A DNA stretch of 64,000 nt from Paragordius varius (GCA_964247055.1 OZ176057.1:2108001-2172000); one strand, 5' to 3'. Counted from the stretch's first letter, positions 12,575 to 24,505 are shown. Made by a program: numbers and translations. Notes: generated by a model from the sequence alone, not told the origin.

Positions 12575-12905
12575 TAGTTAAGCCATATTTACGGTTATGT
12601 GTGATGGCTATCAACTGTTTGATGGTTTGGTTTCTTTAGTTAATTATCGATCCAACGCATTTTACATATGCCACGATATCTTGAACCTTCAACTTTGCTG
12701 ACCGAAGTAAGATAGTTATATTTTAAGGCATAAGCCGTATAAGGATATTTCGGCTTTAATTATATCGAGGATGTCAGTGTTTTTAATGTCCTTCCAATTT
12801 TTCTCTAATAATTTTCTCTACACCACATTTCAGAAGCATTGATATATCTTTCATCAACTTTTTCAACTCTCTACGGCGCACAGCATGCTTGGGAAGATAA
12901 AAGAT
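12575..12905 (-). mobile_element. LINE 3-prime relic (endonuclease-RT type)
   Basis: The minus strand gives a run of readable fragments, N to C: SMLCAVESW, NASEMWCRE, LTSVSKVEGSRYRGICKM then RWIDN. These match the family order YG.E.W, AFEMWC.RR, KVEG.R.RGR..MRW.D. Stops and frame changes break it. It lies outside the duplicated segment. Clade is probably RTE or close to it; only the tail is present. Confidence 0.6.
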
Positions 12906-13184
12906 TTGACTAGTTGTAATAAATCAAAACCGTAAAACAATAAGATTTATTGAGATAAAGTGCAAAAACTAAACTACATACAGTTTGCGATGTTTATATA
13001 CTTTTTGTGAATATAATATTTACATGTTAAACCAAGGTAAAATAACGTGTGCAGGTTAAATACAAAATTGATACAATAGTTTAACTCATATATAAAAGGT
13101 CATCAAAATGTATTCAAATCTAATATATAAATTGGTCTCGTCTAAGGTTTACTAACTTGATGTATTCTAATCTATCATATCTCC
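12906..13184. other. AT-rich flank of the Gypsy fossil
   Basis: About 280 bases lying 3-prime of the fossil's coding strand. AATAAATC-type signals on the minus strand near 12920-12950 would suit the end of an element, but no long terminal repeat could be paired, because no second copy is in the window. Confidence 0.35.
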
Positions 13185-14566
13185 TTATCCAAATCCGAGC
13201 CGATCTGGTGCTTTTCTTTCCCTAAGAGGATATCTTCTTTCAGGTTCTTTCTCAGTTGTCTCTTCCGTTCTTATTTCAACCTGGGTGTCTTTCTCGTTTT
13301 CTTTTTCTTTGCTTGGTTCCTCCTCCACCTTCCGATTATTGGTTGTCATCTCTTCATCTGTTTGGTTTATCGTTAAATTATCATCCTCATCAACGCCGTT
13401 CTCGACTCCGGTCGGCCGTAATTGATCCGCATGCTTGCGAAGTGTTCGATTTCCATCTTTAACCGTGTACGAGAGTAGCCCTGTTCTCTCCAAAATTGAA
13501 CCTTTTCTCCACCCTGAATTGATTTCATTCTTTATGTACACTTCTTCGTCCGGTCTAAAAACTTGATTGGGAATTATGTCGTCCTCTAATTGTTGTGCGG
13601 GTGTTTCCCTAACCCAAGAGAAGGGGGTATTAATATGTCTTTTCAGAAATAAATTATACGGGCATTCTTTTGTGGCGTTATGTACGGCGGAGCGATAACC
13701 CCATAACACTTGGTTTATTTTTTTGTCAGGAGTCAGCTTAGAATCCGTTAACGATTAATAGTGTGCTTTTAAGGTGTAAATGACCCGTTCCACCAGCCCA
13801 TTTGTTCGTGGATGATAGGGGGCGCTAGTGACATGTTTTATGTTTGCTCGTTGCAAGGTATCTTTAAAATCTTTCGATGCAAAATATGATGCATTATCGG
13901 TAACTATCATTCGGGGAAACCCGTACCTTACACAACAAATTTCCAACCAATGTAGTATGTTTGCAGAATTAAAAGTTCTTAGCAATTCGACTTCAACCCA
14001 TCTGAAGCTACTATCGATAGCTACTAACTAATACAACCCATCTATAGGACCGGCAATATCAAGATGTATCCTTTCCCAGATACTCGTATTAAAATTCCAT
14101 TTGTACGTTGGATTACTTTTTATGTTACTCCGGTTTAACTGACACCCCATACAAGATCTCACATAACTTTCAGTATCTTGGTTTATACCTGGCCAATAAA
14201 CCCTAGCCTTGGCAGACTCTTTCATTACATTAGCCCCCGAATGTCCAACATGCAAAAATTTTAACGTTTCATTTCGCAACGCCCTGGGAATAAACAGACG
14301 ATCGTCCCAATACAACAACCCATATCTTGTATTTCGTTTCTTTTACTCAATATCGAATTTAAAATTGGAGCTGACCAATCATTATGATGTAGAGCCGATT
14401 TTAATGCCATCAAAAACTCATCCCGTAAAGTATTTTCTTTCATTCGCTGTACGCTTAAGTTGTCAGTTGTTAGAAAGTTGATATGCCTGGGTTGCTCCTC
14501 AACTTCCTCAGTCGGTTCTTCATACGGTAGACGAGATAACCAATCCGCTAAAATAGCAATCTTATT
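13185..14566 (-). mobile_element. Ty3/Gypsy LTR retroelement fossil (pol 3-prime part)
   Basis: Fossil of a Ty3/Gypsy element on the minus strand. Visible parts in order: the tail of the RNase H region (ADWLSRLP), the integrase zinc-binding region (HVGHSGANVMK with YVRSCMGCQLNR), part of the integrase core and the basic C-terminal region. Gag, protease, most of reverse transcriptase and paired LTRs are absent, so it is 5-prime truncated. It is broken, with about three breaks. The well preserved protein similarity suggests moderate age; without LTR pairs it cannot be dated. At about 14566 the similarity stops abruptly against unrelated sequence. Confidence 0.85.
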
Positions 14567-14911
14567 TCTTATTCAACTACCACAGATCAAAGTCAAAGTG
14601 ATCACTCGTTAGAAATATCTAATGAGGCTGCTCTAATTAATGAGAGATTAAATAAAATTACCATAGAAAATCAAATTAATTCCAACAAAATGACTTATTC
14701 TATTGTTAATATTCAAGGTTTAACTCCTACAAAACTAGATTCTAAAACTACCTTAGATACGAATGCAAATAATGCAGAAGCCCAATCAAATATTGCAAAT
14801 CATATGTCAACAACCCCTGGGAAGCCCATTAAAATTCGTTTTATGTTATCACATAATTTATATTTATATAATATTTTTTTATACATACTTAGACACACAT
14901 TTAATAAATAA
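14552..14911 (+). other. Unassigned coding-like segment beside the Gypsy fossil
   Basis: A plus-strand open frame of about 115 residues with non-random composition (rich in S, N, T, Q), including SIVNIQGLTPTKLDSKTT, whose phrase N-I-Q-G-L-T resembles the opening of some LINE endonuclease frames. The resemblance is short and unproven. It begins where the Gypsy fossil ends, so it may be part of another repeat that the fossil was joined to. No start, splice site or partner exon was found. Confidence 0.3.
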
Positions 14912-15930
14912 TTTTATATTGATACTAAATAACATTATCATTAAGAAAAATATGCGCACATTTTTAGGAGTTATATGAATTATATAATTGGTATTTATTA
15001 ATATATTACTAAAAAATTTTGTTTAATTTGTTTTTTCGCCTAATTGTGGGGTATTCAACAAGTGATCGTCCGTTATGCTTTATGTGGCCATCAAAACTTC
15101 TCTAAAAAATATAATCAAAATTTGAATTAAAAAATAATATTTTCATTTAAAGCCAATTAAATTATTATTTATTTTTAGTAATAAGTCTTTAAACTCATAA
15201 AAATTTTACTTATCATGAACAGCGTCGATTCTTCGCTACAGAATATCATTTTAATGCTTTTCTAAAAATATAAGACCGTATAATGTGTTACAACCGTAAA
15301 TAACTGTTTTAAAATCACTAGTAGGTCAAATTATAAGATTTAAGCAATACCCTGAACCATTGTATGTTATTTTAAAAAATATTTATGATTCGATTGATTA
15401 AAATAGCATATGTTCTCGTTATTTTATGTGCGGCTCGTCTGATTTTGGACAAAGTGCGTCCCAAGAAGCCATTGGTTTTGGGCACATTTGTCTTGAAACT
15501 TGCTCACCCGAACCAATAAATAAATCTGTTGTTCAAAAAATTTTCTTTAAAATATTATTTTTTACCATATTATATATATTGTCATAATTTTAATAATATT
15601 ATTAGGTTATAAATTAATTTATATTATGCATTGAATTGTACGTAAACTATATCATATATTTTTCAAGGTTAACATCAAAACTGGTTCCAAATTTGTCGGT
15701 AAATATATCGAATATCATTATTTTAACGTTAAAAAGCAAGCAGAGTTATGAAACTATAAAAAGCGTTTTTTAATGTAACCTACATATTGGTTTTGGCGAA
15801 GTTTTAAGGTTAGTTTTATCCAAAATGGGATTGGGTACTTTCATTTTTGATTTAAAAAAGAAAAAAAATATATTTTTATTTATTCTTTTTTTTGAAAAAA
15901 AAAACTATTTAAAAATATTCAAGTAACAAA
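14912..15930. other. AT-rich spacer upstream of the secreted-protein gene
   Basis: No gene seen. A GC-richer island at about 15425-15520 (CGGCTCGTC, GTGCGTCCCAAG, GGGCACATTTG) stands out but could not be matched to anything else in the window. No TATA box or initiator is convincing in sequence this AT-rich. Confidence 0.4.
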
Positions 15931-17195
15931 ATGCTATTATTATCCGGAACACTTACTTTTACAACCTTTATGATATTTGTGGTAAATTTAGGCCACGTTC
16001 ATGGTATGATTTTAATTCTTACTTATATAGATTATTTTTCCTACTAAAATTTTTTTTAACAGTTAGGCAATATGCAAAAAAACCGTATTTATGCATGTTT
16101 TCTTAAAAATCAGAAATTGCTATATTACAATCATGTATCCTTTAAAAAATTTATTTTCTTTCGTTAAATGGTTATAAATGTTTGTTTGAGAATGGAAAAA
16201 ACAAGAGCTCTATGGTATTAACAATATCATATTCATTAAAAGTATAAGAATTACCATAGAGCTCTTGTTTTTTCCATTCTTTACCAAATATTTATACCCA
16301 TTTAACGAAAAAAAGTAAATTTTGATAAAATAAAGGATACGTGACTGTATATTAATGATAAATATTTAGTTAAAATAGGTACATTTTTATTTAATCTATA
16401 AAAAAATAGAGCTTGGTCCATTTATTTATCTTAAATAACAAAACGTATTTTGTAAACAATATTTGCATTTAGAAGCGGTACTAGTCACATATTTAATTAT
16501 ATATAATATATATCATTTAAGCCGAAAAATTAACTTTTTAGGATAAATATTAAATCGCATTTATTTTGACACAAATCAAGCATTATTTTTTAACCTGATG
16601 GACGCGTAAAATGCAATGGCTGGCTAATTGAGGAGATTTATATAATAGAAATAAAAAATTTAGGAAAAGATAAACCTTTAGAATTATCAAAGCGTTGTTC
16701 TAGATTAACAGAAATACATTTTTATGTTATTGAAAAAATTAGGAGATTGTCGTATTTTACTGCCTGGTTTTGTGTTAACTCCACCCTTGGGCCCACTCAC
16801 TATAAAGGGAACGAGGATAATCAATTTTAAAAGTATTGGCACTGGATGTGATGTTAATGCTGCCATTGAATTGCCCCTGGATGCCTCAGCAAGTTAGTAT
16901 TAGAAACTAACTTGGTCTACTTTATTTACTATTTACATTTCTTTAACATGTATAACTTATTTTAGAATTTCAATTGGTTAATGCGATCGTTGATTTATCC
17001 AAAGATGGTATAAGAGGTTCTATCCCTGGATTAACAGTTACATTATCGCCTGCCAAACCAAATTATTTGATTTTTAGAATGGTTTTAACAAATCTTCTCA
17101 ATTCAACCTTAAAATTTAGGGTATACACTTATTCAATTTTAATGAGATGCAGAGATGTCCCACTGGTTGAGGCAATTTTAGCCTCCCTTTCATAA
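15931..17195 (+). CDS. Small secreted protein, three exons, family unknown
   Basis: Exons 15931-16003, 16743-16892 and 16966-17195 join with matching phase 1 at both junctions (CATG then GTATGA; TTAG acceptor; GCAA then GTTAGT; TTTTAG acceptor) to give exactly 150 residues and a stop. Exon 1 is almost wholly a signal peptide (MLLLSGTLTFTTFMIFVVNL, then GHVHG). The mature chain starts near DCRILLPGFVLTPPLGPL and has three Cys (DCR, TGCDV, MRCRD), one N-glycosylation site (NST) and an amphipathic beta-like pattern; it ends VEAILASLS. I do not recognise the family. The odd Cys number suggests one disulfide plus a free or intermolecular Cys. The 739-base first intron contains a foldback hairpin; the second is only 73 bases. 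Start chosen because ATG 15931 opens a good signal peptide and AAAATG context is acceptable. Confidence 0.8.
16110..16370. repeat. Foldback hairpin in intron 1 of the secreted-protein gene
   Basis: The inner arms 16190-16217 and 16252-16279 are perfect 28-bp inverses (GAATGGAAAAAACAAGAGC... ) around a 34-base loop. Outer arms continue imperfectly for about 70 bases each side, including CGTTAAATGG.TATAAAT and ATG/CGTATCCTTTA on both sides. Either a young MITE or an intronic hairpin RNA precursor. Confidence 0.8.
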
Positions 17196-17254
17196 TAATT
17201 AAATTACATTTATAATTAAATTTAAGTTAATTAAATTTTTTAACAATTTAAATA

Positions 17255-17690
17255 ACATAATATAAACCATTATATTCCAATTGCACCAAAGTTGGTCTTT
17301 AAACTTTTTTAAATTTGAATTTAACCATAATTTTTGCATGTATTTTTAATTCTTTAGTTAACTTATATTTATTCATTTAGAGATATTATTTTTTATTCGA
17401 ATCTATATTTTTATTTCAACTAATTTTTTTCATAAAAAAATTATATATTTTTTTAAATTATATAACCCAGAAAACTTATATATTTTTTAATTGAGTTTTA
17501 AATATTATTAATACTAATTTTTTTAGAAATTATAAAGATATACGATTTCTGATGATAAAAGTTGATATTGATTTGATTTAGGTTATCTAAAGAAAATTAA
17601 TTGAAATAAAATAGATGATACCCATTTTAATTGTTAAAAGTTAAAAACAAAACAAAAGCGTTGAAGGACCAATTTGATGTGTTCAATAGA
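17255..17690. repeat. Dispersed repeat, family R1, first copy
   Basis: Shares blocks in the same order and orientation with 18275-18750: TTGGTC.TTAAA, ATTTAACCATAATTTTTRCATG, ACCCAGAAAACTTATATATTT, ATATACG.TTTCT, GTTAAAAGTTAAAAACAAARC. Inverted ends are weak. Non-coding. Confidence 0.6.
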
Positions 17691-18274
17691 TAACAATACA
17701 AATATATTATTTACAATATAATTTGATAAAAAACCGATTGGTATTGAGCGACTGCCAGTCAACTATGTTTAATTATGCGTTATGAAATTTAGGAAAAATG
17801 TTTTAAAATGTTTTGTTAATATTCTTTATAAAACATACAATAATAAAAAGGAAAATACTTATAACCTATTACAGTCTGAGAGTTTAAGTTTCTGTGTAAA
17901 AAATTACGGGCACAATCTTGAATGCATCCTTGTTTTCTATATTCACCTCAAAATGACGTTTTTAAAACATGTCGGATAAAAATATTTTAACTAAAAACTA
18001 ATTATGTGAACTCTGGAATTTTAAAAACAATATAAATAAATCTTACAAGTAAAAATTAAAATGAAATAAGTGATATTTAATATATCAACCTCATCTGGAC
18101 CCTTAATCCACGATTGGTTTGCTAACACAATTTAGGATTTTTAACTTACATTATAACGGGTGAGATAAAATATTGAGTTTTCAGGGCTCAAACTAGATTC
18201 AGGTTAGTTTTGGAAATTGGTGGTTTTGAAAGACTATTCTATTTGAACCATGTTGATATTTAGACATTATTGGT

Positions 18275-18750
18275 ACAATTATATCCATTAAACTTCAAGA
18301 TTGGTCCTTAAAACTTTAAGTTGGTTCTTGACCTTTCAAGTCCTTACAATTTTTTTTTGATTTAACCATAATTTTTACATGTATTTTTTAATTTTATTAA
18401 TTTTTATTTTAATTTTTTATTTTATATATATTTTCCTGTTTCAAACTAATTTTTTCCAATTTAACAAAATTATTAACTTTTGAATGTTAAATGAAAAATT
18501 GTAAATAATAACCCAGAAAACTTATATATTTTTTTGCGTATTATAAATATCAAATAATTTTAGATTAATAAATATATACGGTTTCTCAGTTAAAAGTTAA
18601 TATTGATTTAAAAATTTATATTAAATAAAAGGAAATAAGTTAAAAAGGATAAAATAGATGAATGATATAAGATTTGAATGGTAAAAGTTAAAAACAAAGC
18701 AAAAAAGTCAAACCAACTTGAAAGGTTCAAGGTCTTGAAGGGACACTCAA
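18275..18750. repeat. Dispersed repeat, family R1, second copy
   Basis: Better preserved copy of the repeat at 17255-17690. Its ends are inverted: GGTCCTTAAAACTTTAAG... at the left and CAACTTGAAAGGTTCAAGG... at the right, so the family looks like a MITE of about 470 bp. A (TA)n run at about 18806-18846 follows directly. Confidence 0.6.
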
Positions 18751-18803
18751 GTGCAAATGGTATATTTTATTACTGCTTTTACCAAAACAAGCACCAATAT
18801 ATT

Positions 18804-18847
<44 letters not shown>

Positions 18848-18977
18848 TAAAATATTAACTTTGAAAAAAATGGGCCAAAAAGTATAAGCATATAAAATAT
18901 AATAAAACATATTTAATGTATACAAAAATGTGCACAAAATATCACTGTGTGCAAAAAAGAGTTTTTACTTATAGGAT

Positions 18978-19900
18978 CTAGTTTTTGAAATCTTTGAGAA
19001 AAAAGGAAAAATTAAGGATAATTAGAAATAATTAAAATAATAATGATAAAATTTTATTTTAGCAGATATCTATAAATAGCCTATAATATATAGTTAGGGT
19101 TTTTAAAAAATCAAAAATCGCATTTTTTATTTTGCATACTTAAAAGACAATAAATTTCTTATTAAACTATACTAAAATAATGTTTTTTAATTATTTAAAG
19201 CTAAACTAACTAAAAATCTTAACAGTCATATATCATTCTGTAAAAAACTTATATACCAAAATAAAACAAAAATTTTTTCTTTTTTCATTTTTTTGTCATC
19301 TGTTTTATGAGAAAATTTACTGTTTTATTTCGGAAACTTACTCCACAAAGTAGTATAAAGTAAATAAATTTATGCAAATAGAATCAAAAAGTAGGGGAAT
19401 AACCAACAATCCCTAATCCTTGTAGGTTTGGTTTGACATAAATTAATATTTTTACTGATTTGTATGGATTTTCGTTGATATTCCTCCAGAATCCTATTTT
19501 GTATTAATTCATATATTATAATACCATATAATCCAAAATAAAACAGTAAATTTTTTATACATCATAAACCAGATGACAAAAAAGGAAAAAATAAAAACCA
19601 ATTTAATTTTATTTTATAAGTTTTTATATTGAATAAAATATAAATGTTAATATTTTATAATTTAGTTAGTAAATAATTAAAAAAATTATTTTGTATAGTT
19701 TCATAAAAAATGTCTTTTAAGTATGTATAAAGAAAAACGCGATTTTTTGATCCGAGTTTTCAACTATAGATTTTAGGCTATTTATCAATTATAATTATCT
19801 AAAATAATAAGAAAAAAATATTCATTTATCATTATTTTTAATTATTTTTAATTTTCACTTTTTGCCCAATTTTGATTTTCTTACAATATTTCAAAAGCCA
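18978..19900. repeat. Large palindromic (foldback) repeat
   Basis: Two arms of about 400 bp face each other around about 19440. Matching blocks include ATAAATAGCCTATAAT (left, about 19073) against its inverse near 19775, ATCAAAAATCGC against GCGATTTTTTGAT, CATACTTAAAAGAC against GTCTTTTAAGTATG, and GTCATCTGTTTTATGA against ATAAACCAGATGAC. Arms are diverged, so it is not recent. No coding signal. Confidence 0.7.
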
Positions 19901-20007
19901 GGTCGTCACCAAATAAAAATTTTTGCGGCAAATGAATTCGCTTGTTATAAGCTATATCACGAAAAAAAAATTCGCAACAAATATTTTAAAGCATTATTAC
20001 ATATTTT

Positions 20008-20502
20008 ACCACTTATGACCTTTTATTTTTCTAATTGGGATGCCATATTGAGGTAATTTTATATCCTAGAGCTCCATTTTGTAAATAAATCACTGTTTTG
20101 AGAGTTATTTTAGTTAAAAATTGTTATTTTGTATTTAATTAAATTTTAACTTCTAAAGTCTAGAACTGGCAACTCCAAAACATGATTGAATTAAACAGCT
20201 GATTATAAAATCATTATTATCAGGTTTTTGATGATAACAAGTAACCTGAAAGCTTACTAAGTCAATTATTTATATTTTTTAGCTATAATTTATTTGCCTA
20301 CTGTTTTAGCGATTGAAAAAAAACTAAAAAAATGGCGGAAGAGTTTGACATGAGGATTTTTTAGCAATTTTAAATTTTAAAAAATATACCAGCACCTTAA
20401 AAGCTAAAGAAAGCATATTTGCCCTAAACGCTTGAATATTAAGATATTCGACTCTCAAATCACTCTGGGATGCAAAACTACCCTAACGGCCATGAAGTGT
20501 CA
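20008..20502. mobile_element. Inverted-repeat MITE, family R2
   Basis: Left end CACTTATGACCTTTT..., then ATCCTAGAGCTC; right end, inverted, ACACTTCATGGCC..., then GTAGTTTTGCATCCCAGAG. The interior holds the family's AACAGCTGATTATAAAAT, TTTATTTGCCTA and ATGGCGGAAGAG blocks. Related copies lie at 23085-23495, 26200-26350, 47942-48455 and 60785-61250. No open frame. TSD not resolved. Confidence 0.6.
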
Positions 20503-21130
20503 ATTAGTGAAATTTGGTTTCAAAACTAAAAGTTATAAAAAAATTTATTATTAGTCATCAGCTTATATTAAATATAATTTTGCTAAAACCCACATAAAAT
20601 CATTAAATATATTAAAAGCAAAAAAAATAACTTTATTTCGATTATTAGATACGCTATTAGTATTAAATTTATTTACCCCTCCAAATAGGGAATTTTCCAA
20701 AGGGCAAAAGAGGCGCAGCAATTTTTAATTATAGATATTAAAATTATAAAAATAATTTTTGAAAAATGCATAAAAATATGATTTTTAACAGCGAATCTAT
20801 ATTTTTTTACTAAGGATTTATACAATATTTGCCTTATTTAAGCTATTTATACATATAGACATCACAACGTAGCTCTCAACAAACAATCATACTCTTCCGG
20901 TATATTTAATCATTATAATAAATACAATTTATTTTAATTGTTAACTTCTATATTTCTATTCATTTTGCAGTCAATTGGGTCCAAGTCCACCGAATTGCAC
21001 AAATTATTTGAACTACTAACAAAATATTAAAATAAATTAAAGGGTTTGCATTGAATTTATTAATCAAAATCTCCAGATTAATAATTAACTCAACTAGAAA
21101 ATAAAATATTCTGAGTCTCAAGTGTCATTC
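20503..21130. other. AT-rich spacer
   Basis: No gene or well-bounded repeat seen. Confidence 0.4.
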
Positions 21131-21138
21131 ACTTAGAT

Positions 21139-21444
21139 CAAGATTGTCCAATACAAATGGCTTCGCGGGCCGCATCTTTGAATCCAAAAATACACGGAAA
21201 GCCGCATTTAAAATATATCTTGGCCCTCTCATAAATATATTAGATTTCAAACATAGAAATGTAAAATGCAGACAATTGTTGCCAATCGGATTAACTTATT
21301 CATAAAATTTGTTCAGAAATATCAATTTTAACAAGATTTTGTGAACATATGTTTGAAAATTTTGCACTTCCGAATTCGCGCGGGTCACACAACATGTCTT
21401 TGAGGGCCACATGCGGCTCGTATGCCATGTGTTGGACACCACTG
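21139..21444. mobile_element. hAT MITE with perfect 8-bp target duplication
   Basis: 306-bp element flanked on both sides by ACTTAGAT (21131-21138 and 21445-21452). Its right end read inward is CAGTGGTGTCCAACACATGG; its left end is the worn CAAGATTGTCCAATACAAATGG. GGGCCGCAT and GCGGGTCACAC boxes lie inside the ends. The 8-bp duplication and CAG.GGTG ends are those of the hAT superfamily. No transposase. Confidence 0.88.
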
Positions 21445-21452
21445 ACTTAGAT

Positions 21453-22105
21453 TTATTAAAACATGCCTGCTTAACTACAAAATAACCACTCTTAAAACCC
21501 CTATCACTCCTCCTAACTTATTGGGATTCTTCGAAGAATCTTATCATAATCAAATAAAAATTAGCATTCAGGTACAATATGAGCAGGTGTTGATAGAGGA
21601 TTAGCCTCAATAAAATTTAAACGTCTGTAAAAATATCAGGAGTTAATAATACTAATAGCATTAAAGCAGAAAAGGGGATTAGTAAACCTACAGTATCCTT
21701 TCAAGAAAATTTAGAGTCAAAAGAAATTGTAAGAGTGTTGGAAGGAAATCCTAAGGGTTATTTCTACCCGCGCTAAAGATGCATAAATGTAAAAAAAGCA
21801 AATCAAGCTGTTTAAATTTTACTTATCCAAAACGCTAAAAATTACCGTATCTTGTTTTTTTAAGACAGTCAAAATCGGTACAAAAATATTGTGACGAAAA
21901 TTTTTTTGATAAATGCTTAAAAATGTTCATAGATCTTTTGGTGTGGCCTTAAAAGTATTTAGAAATTATGACCATTTTTATCGTATTTGTTCATATCAAA
22001 GATTGTTTCACATATCCTATGACATCCAAAACTCAACCCCCCTTAGTTTCGCAAAATTTTCACAATCTACTCTTGGCGAAAGCTAAATGCCAAAAATTAT
22101 CATTA
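21453..22105. other. AT-rich spacer
   Basis: No gene seen. An open frame at 21968-22174 has no homology signal that I recognise and overlaps the left part of the next foldback. Confidence 0.4.
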
Positions 22106-22114
22106 AAAGATAGC

Positions 22115-22402
22115 ATAAATTATACAAATTACACTCAAATTCACCCTAAAATAAATTGTGTTTTTTTAGATTAAATACTACCTATATTTTTTTATATTTT
22201 TAAAAAATAAAAGTTTGTTGAAATTATATAAATACTGAAAAAATATAAACTAAGCCATAAAGATATATTTCGCATAATGAGTTTTATTAATCCGAAAATA
22301 CATAATGTTTTTAGGGTGAATTTGAATTGTTCGAGGGTGAATTTTAATTGTTTAAGAGGGAATTCGAATTGTTCAAGAGTAAATTTGGATTGTAAATGGT
22401 AA
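22115..22402. mobile_element. Foldback MITE with 21-bp terminal repeats, family R3
   Basis: The right end reads GGTGAATTTGAATTGTTCGAG repeated about four times at a 21-base step and closes with TTGTAAATGGTA. The left end has the inverse, CTCAAATTCACCCT, worn to about one unit. The interior holds the family core ATACTGAAAAAATA and TGAGTTTTATTAATCCGAAAA. Same family as 27593-27940 and 41069-41321. Confidence 0.65.
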
Positions 22403-22699
22403 CTTTTACAAAACATATTTTTAAAATAATTTTAAATGTCGAATCTTAAATTTTGATCACCTCCAAAATGGGCCAGTTTGTTAAAATAAATGTAAAATGC
22501 CGATAATTTGTGATAACATATTTAATATATGGTAGGTAGATTGTGATACAAAAAATAAAAAAACTATAATTAGTTTAAAATTTAATTTTTATCAAAATTT
22601 TGAGGAAGCGTTGCTTATTATAGTTCTTAACATGTTAGGTGGACACTTCAAATATAAAGATGCTGAACAGAAATTATGAAAAATGTTTTTTTGGTGTCA

Positions 22700-23038
22700 G
22701 TGCCACGAACAGATGTGTTTAATAAAATGACTTTGCGGAAAACATTTTAGACATCAGGCGGGCTACATTAAAATATATGAACATAGACCGATATTATTCG
22801 ATCAAATGCTTTGTTTATATTTAAAACCCTGAAAAAAATAATTTAACCCTTCATTAAAAAATGAATCATATTTGAATTCAACATTATTCTTAATAATAAC
22901 TTGAACACTTGAATATAAAATATAATACAATTTACCAAGATTCTAAATAATATATTTTTGAAAACTATAATTTTTGGTATCTTGGAAACATTTAGGCGAG
23001 TAACACAGAATGTCGCAGAAAGCCGCATTTAGGACACT
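22700..23038. mobile_element. Worn hAT-like MITE
   Basis: GCGGGCTACATT near the left and GCCGCATTTAGGACACTC at the right match boxes of the better preserved hAT-like elements; the interior CATAGACCGATATT... is AT-rich. The ends and TSD are not clear. Confidence 0.35.
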
Positions 23039-23084
23039 CTTATTTAGCATATATTGAAAATTATCAAAATAATTTTTTAAAAAA

Positions 23085-23495
23085 AACTTTAAAATTGTAA
23101 AAAAATCCTCAACTCATTTTTCGCCGCCATTTTTTTCCATTAAATTATTATAATCGCTAATACAATAGGCAAATAAATGTATATTATGATTAAAAATGTT
23201 AATATTTAACTTTATTAAGTTTTTAGGATTTTTTTTATCAGCAAAAACTTGATATTTATTGATTATAGCTGATTTTAATCGTAGAGCTATCTCAATTCTA
23301 TACTCTAGTGCTAAACTGTAAAAAATATAAAGCTTTTTTCCCTATAGAGGAGGCCAATGTTTAGTAATTATAGTTAAATTTAAATAACTTTCAAAACAGT
23401 AGTTTATTTATAAGATTAAGCTCTGGGATATAAAACTACCCCAATATGTCATAGTAGACAAAAAATGAAAAGGTCATAAAGTGTTAAAAATGGTA
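23085..23495. mobile_element. Inverted-repeat MITE, family R2, partial
   Basis: Contains CGCCGCCATTTTTTTCC, AATAGGCAAATAAATG, AAGCTCTGGGATATAAAACT, and ends GGTCATAAAGTGTTA, as at 20008-20502. The left end is not resolved. Confidence 0.5.
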
Positions 23496-24266
23496 AAGCC
23501 CACATCTATAATTGAAATTTTTATTCATGTATTTTTCCTATTTTAGGAAAAATGGTGGTTTATTTTAAATCTTAATATATTATTTTTTAGCTTTACAGGC
23601 CATCAAATTGAAATGAGATTATAACATTTTTATACATCAGGTAAAATAAATGAAAATGACATATGGCTGCATACAACCACAATTGATAATTTATTATCGA
23701 ACTCAAAGATGTCAGTTGTGGTATATGCAATTATATAATTATTTTCCTCTTTGGAATAGCCGAGTGCCCAAAGTTTAAAGAGTTTAGCGGCTAATATAAA
23801 CGCTTTCTTTTTGATTTGGAGAAGATATAAGTATGCATATATATGGCGGCGATACTCATCAAATCGCTGGTCCCCTTTAAATTATTTTCACAACGTATAA
23901 CGTATATTTAACCATACATATTTAAAGCTTAATTTAATTATCAAATTATATGAAATGGAGCGATCCTTAATTTTTTCTTAGAATTTATTCATACAAATAT
24001 TTTTAATATTTTTACGAAATCTCTGGCTATAATATATACCATTTTTCGGTCAAAAGCAACATTTTCAATTCCATTTGAGTGAAATATGTTTTTGGTTGAA
24101 TAAATGCTGCGTTTGATTGAAAATTTGTTGCTTTTGGTTGAAAAAGTGTCGCTTTTGACTGAAATATAGTATATCAGTTAGAGGAGGTCATGAGGCACGT
24201 GAGCTGTATGAGTTTCACATACTCATTTTTCCGTTAATTGATTATAGATGCGCAAGAGGTTAGAGC

Positions 24267-24505
24267 AGGGGCGTGCAACATAAATGGCTTCGCTGGCCGC
24301 AATTTTAGATGCATTGGAAAAATATATGGGCATTAACCAATATTTTATAAGCTTTTAAACTAAGACTGTAAAAACTACCTTTTATTTTAACTATTTTTGC
24401 TAGTTCATTGCCAAAAGTCGGAAAGATTTTTTCAGCAAATTTGTTTAAATAATTAAATTACCAAGATTTCGTAAAATTTGCATTTATCGCATGTGTGTTG
24501 GCTAC
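24267..24505. mobile_element. hAT-like MITE, worn
   Basis: Starts CAGGGGCGTGCAACATAAA then TGGCTTCGCTGGCCGC, the clearest hAT-like end in the window after 21139. The right end GCATGTGTGTTGG... is worn and no TSD can be shown. Confidence 0.5.

Noticed and set aside
18678-18887. Open frame over the (TA)n run
   Set aside because: Translation of a microsatellite and repeat R1.
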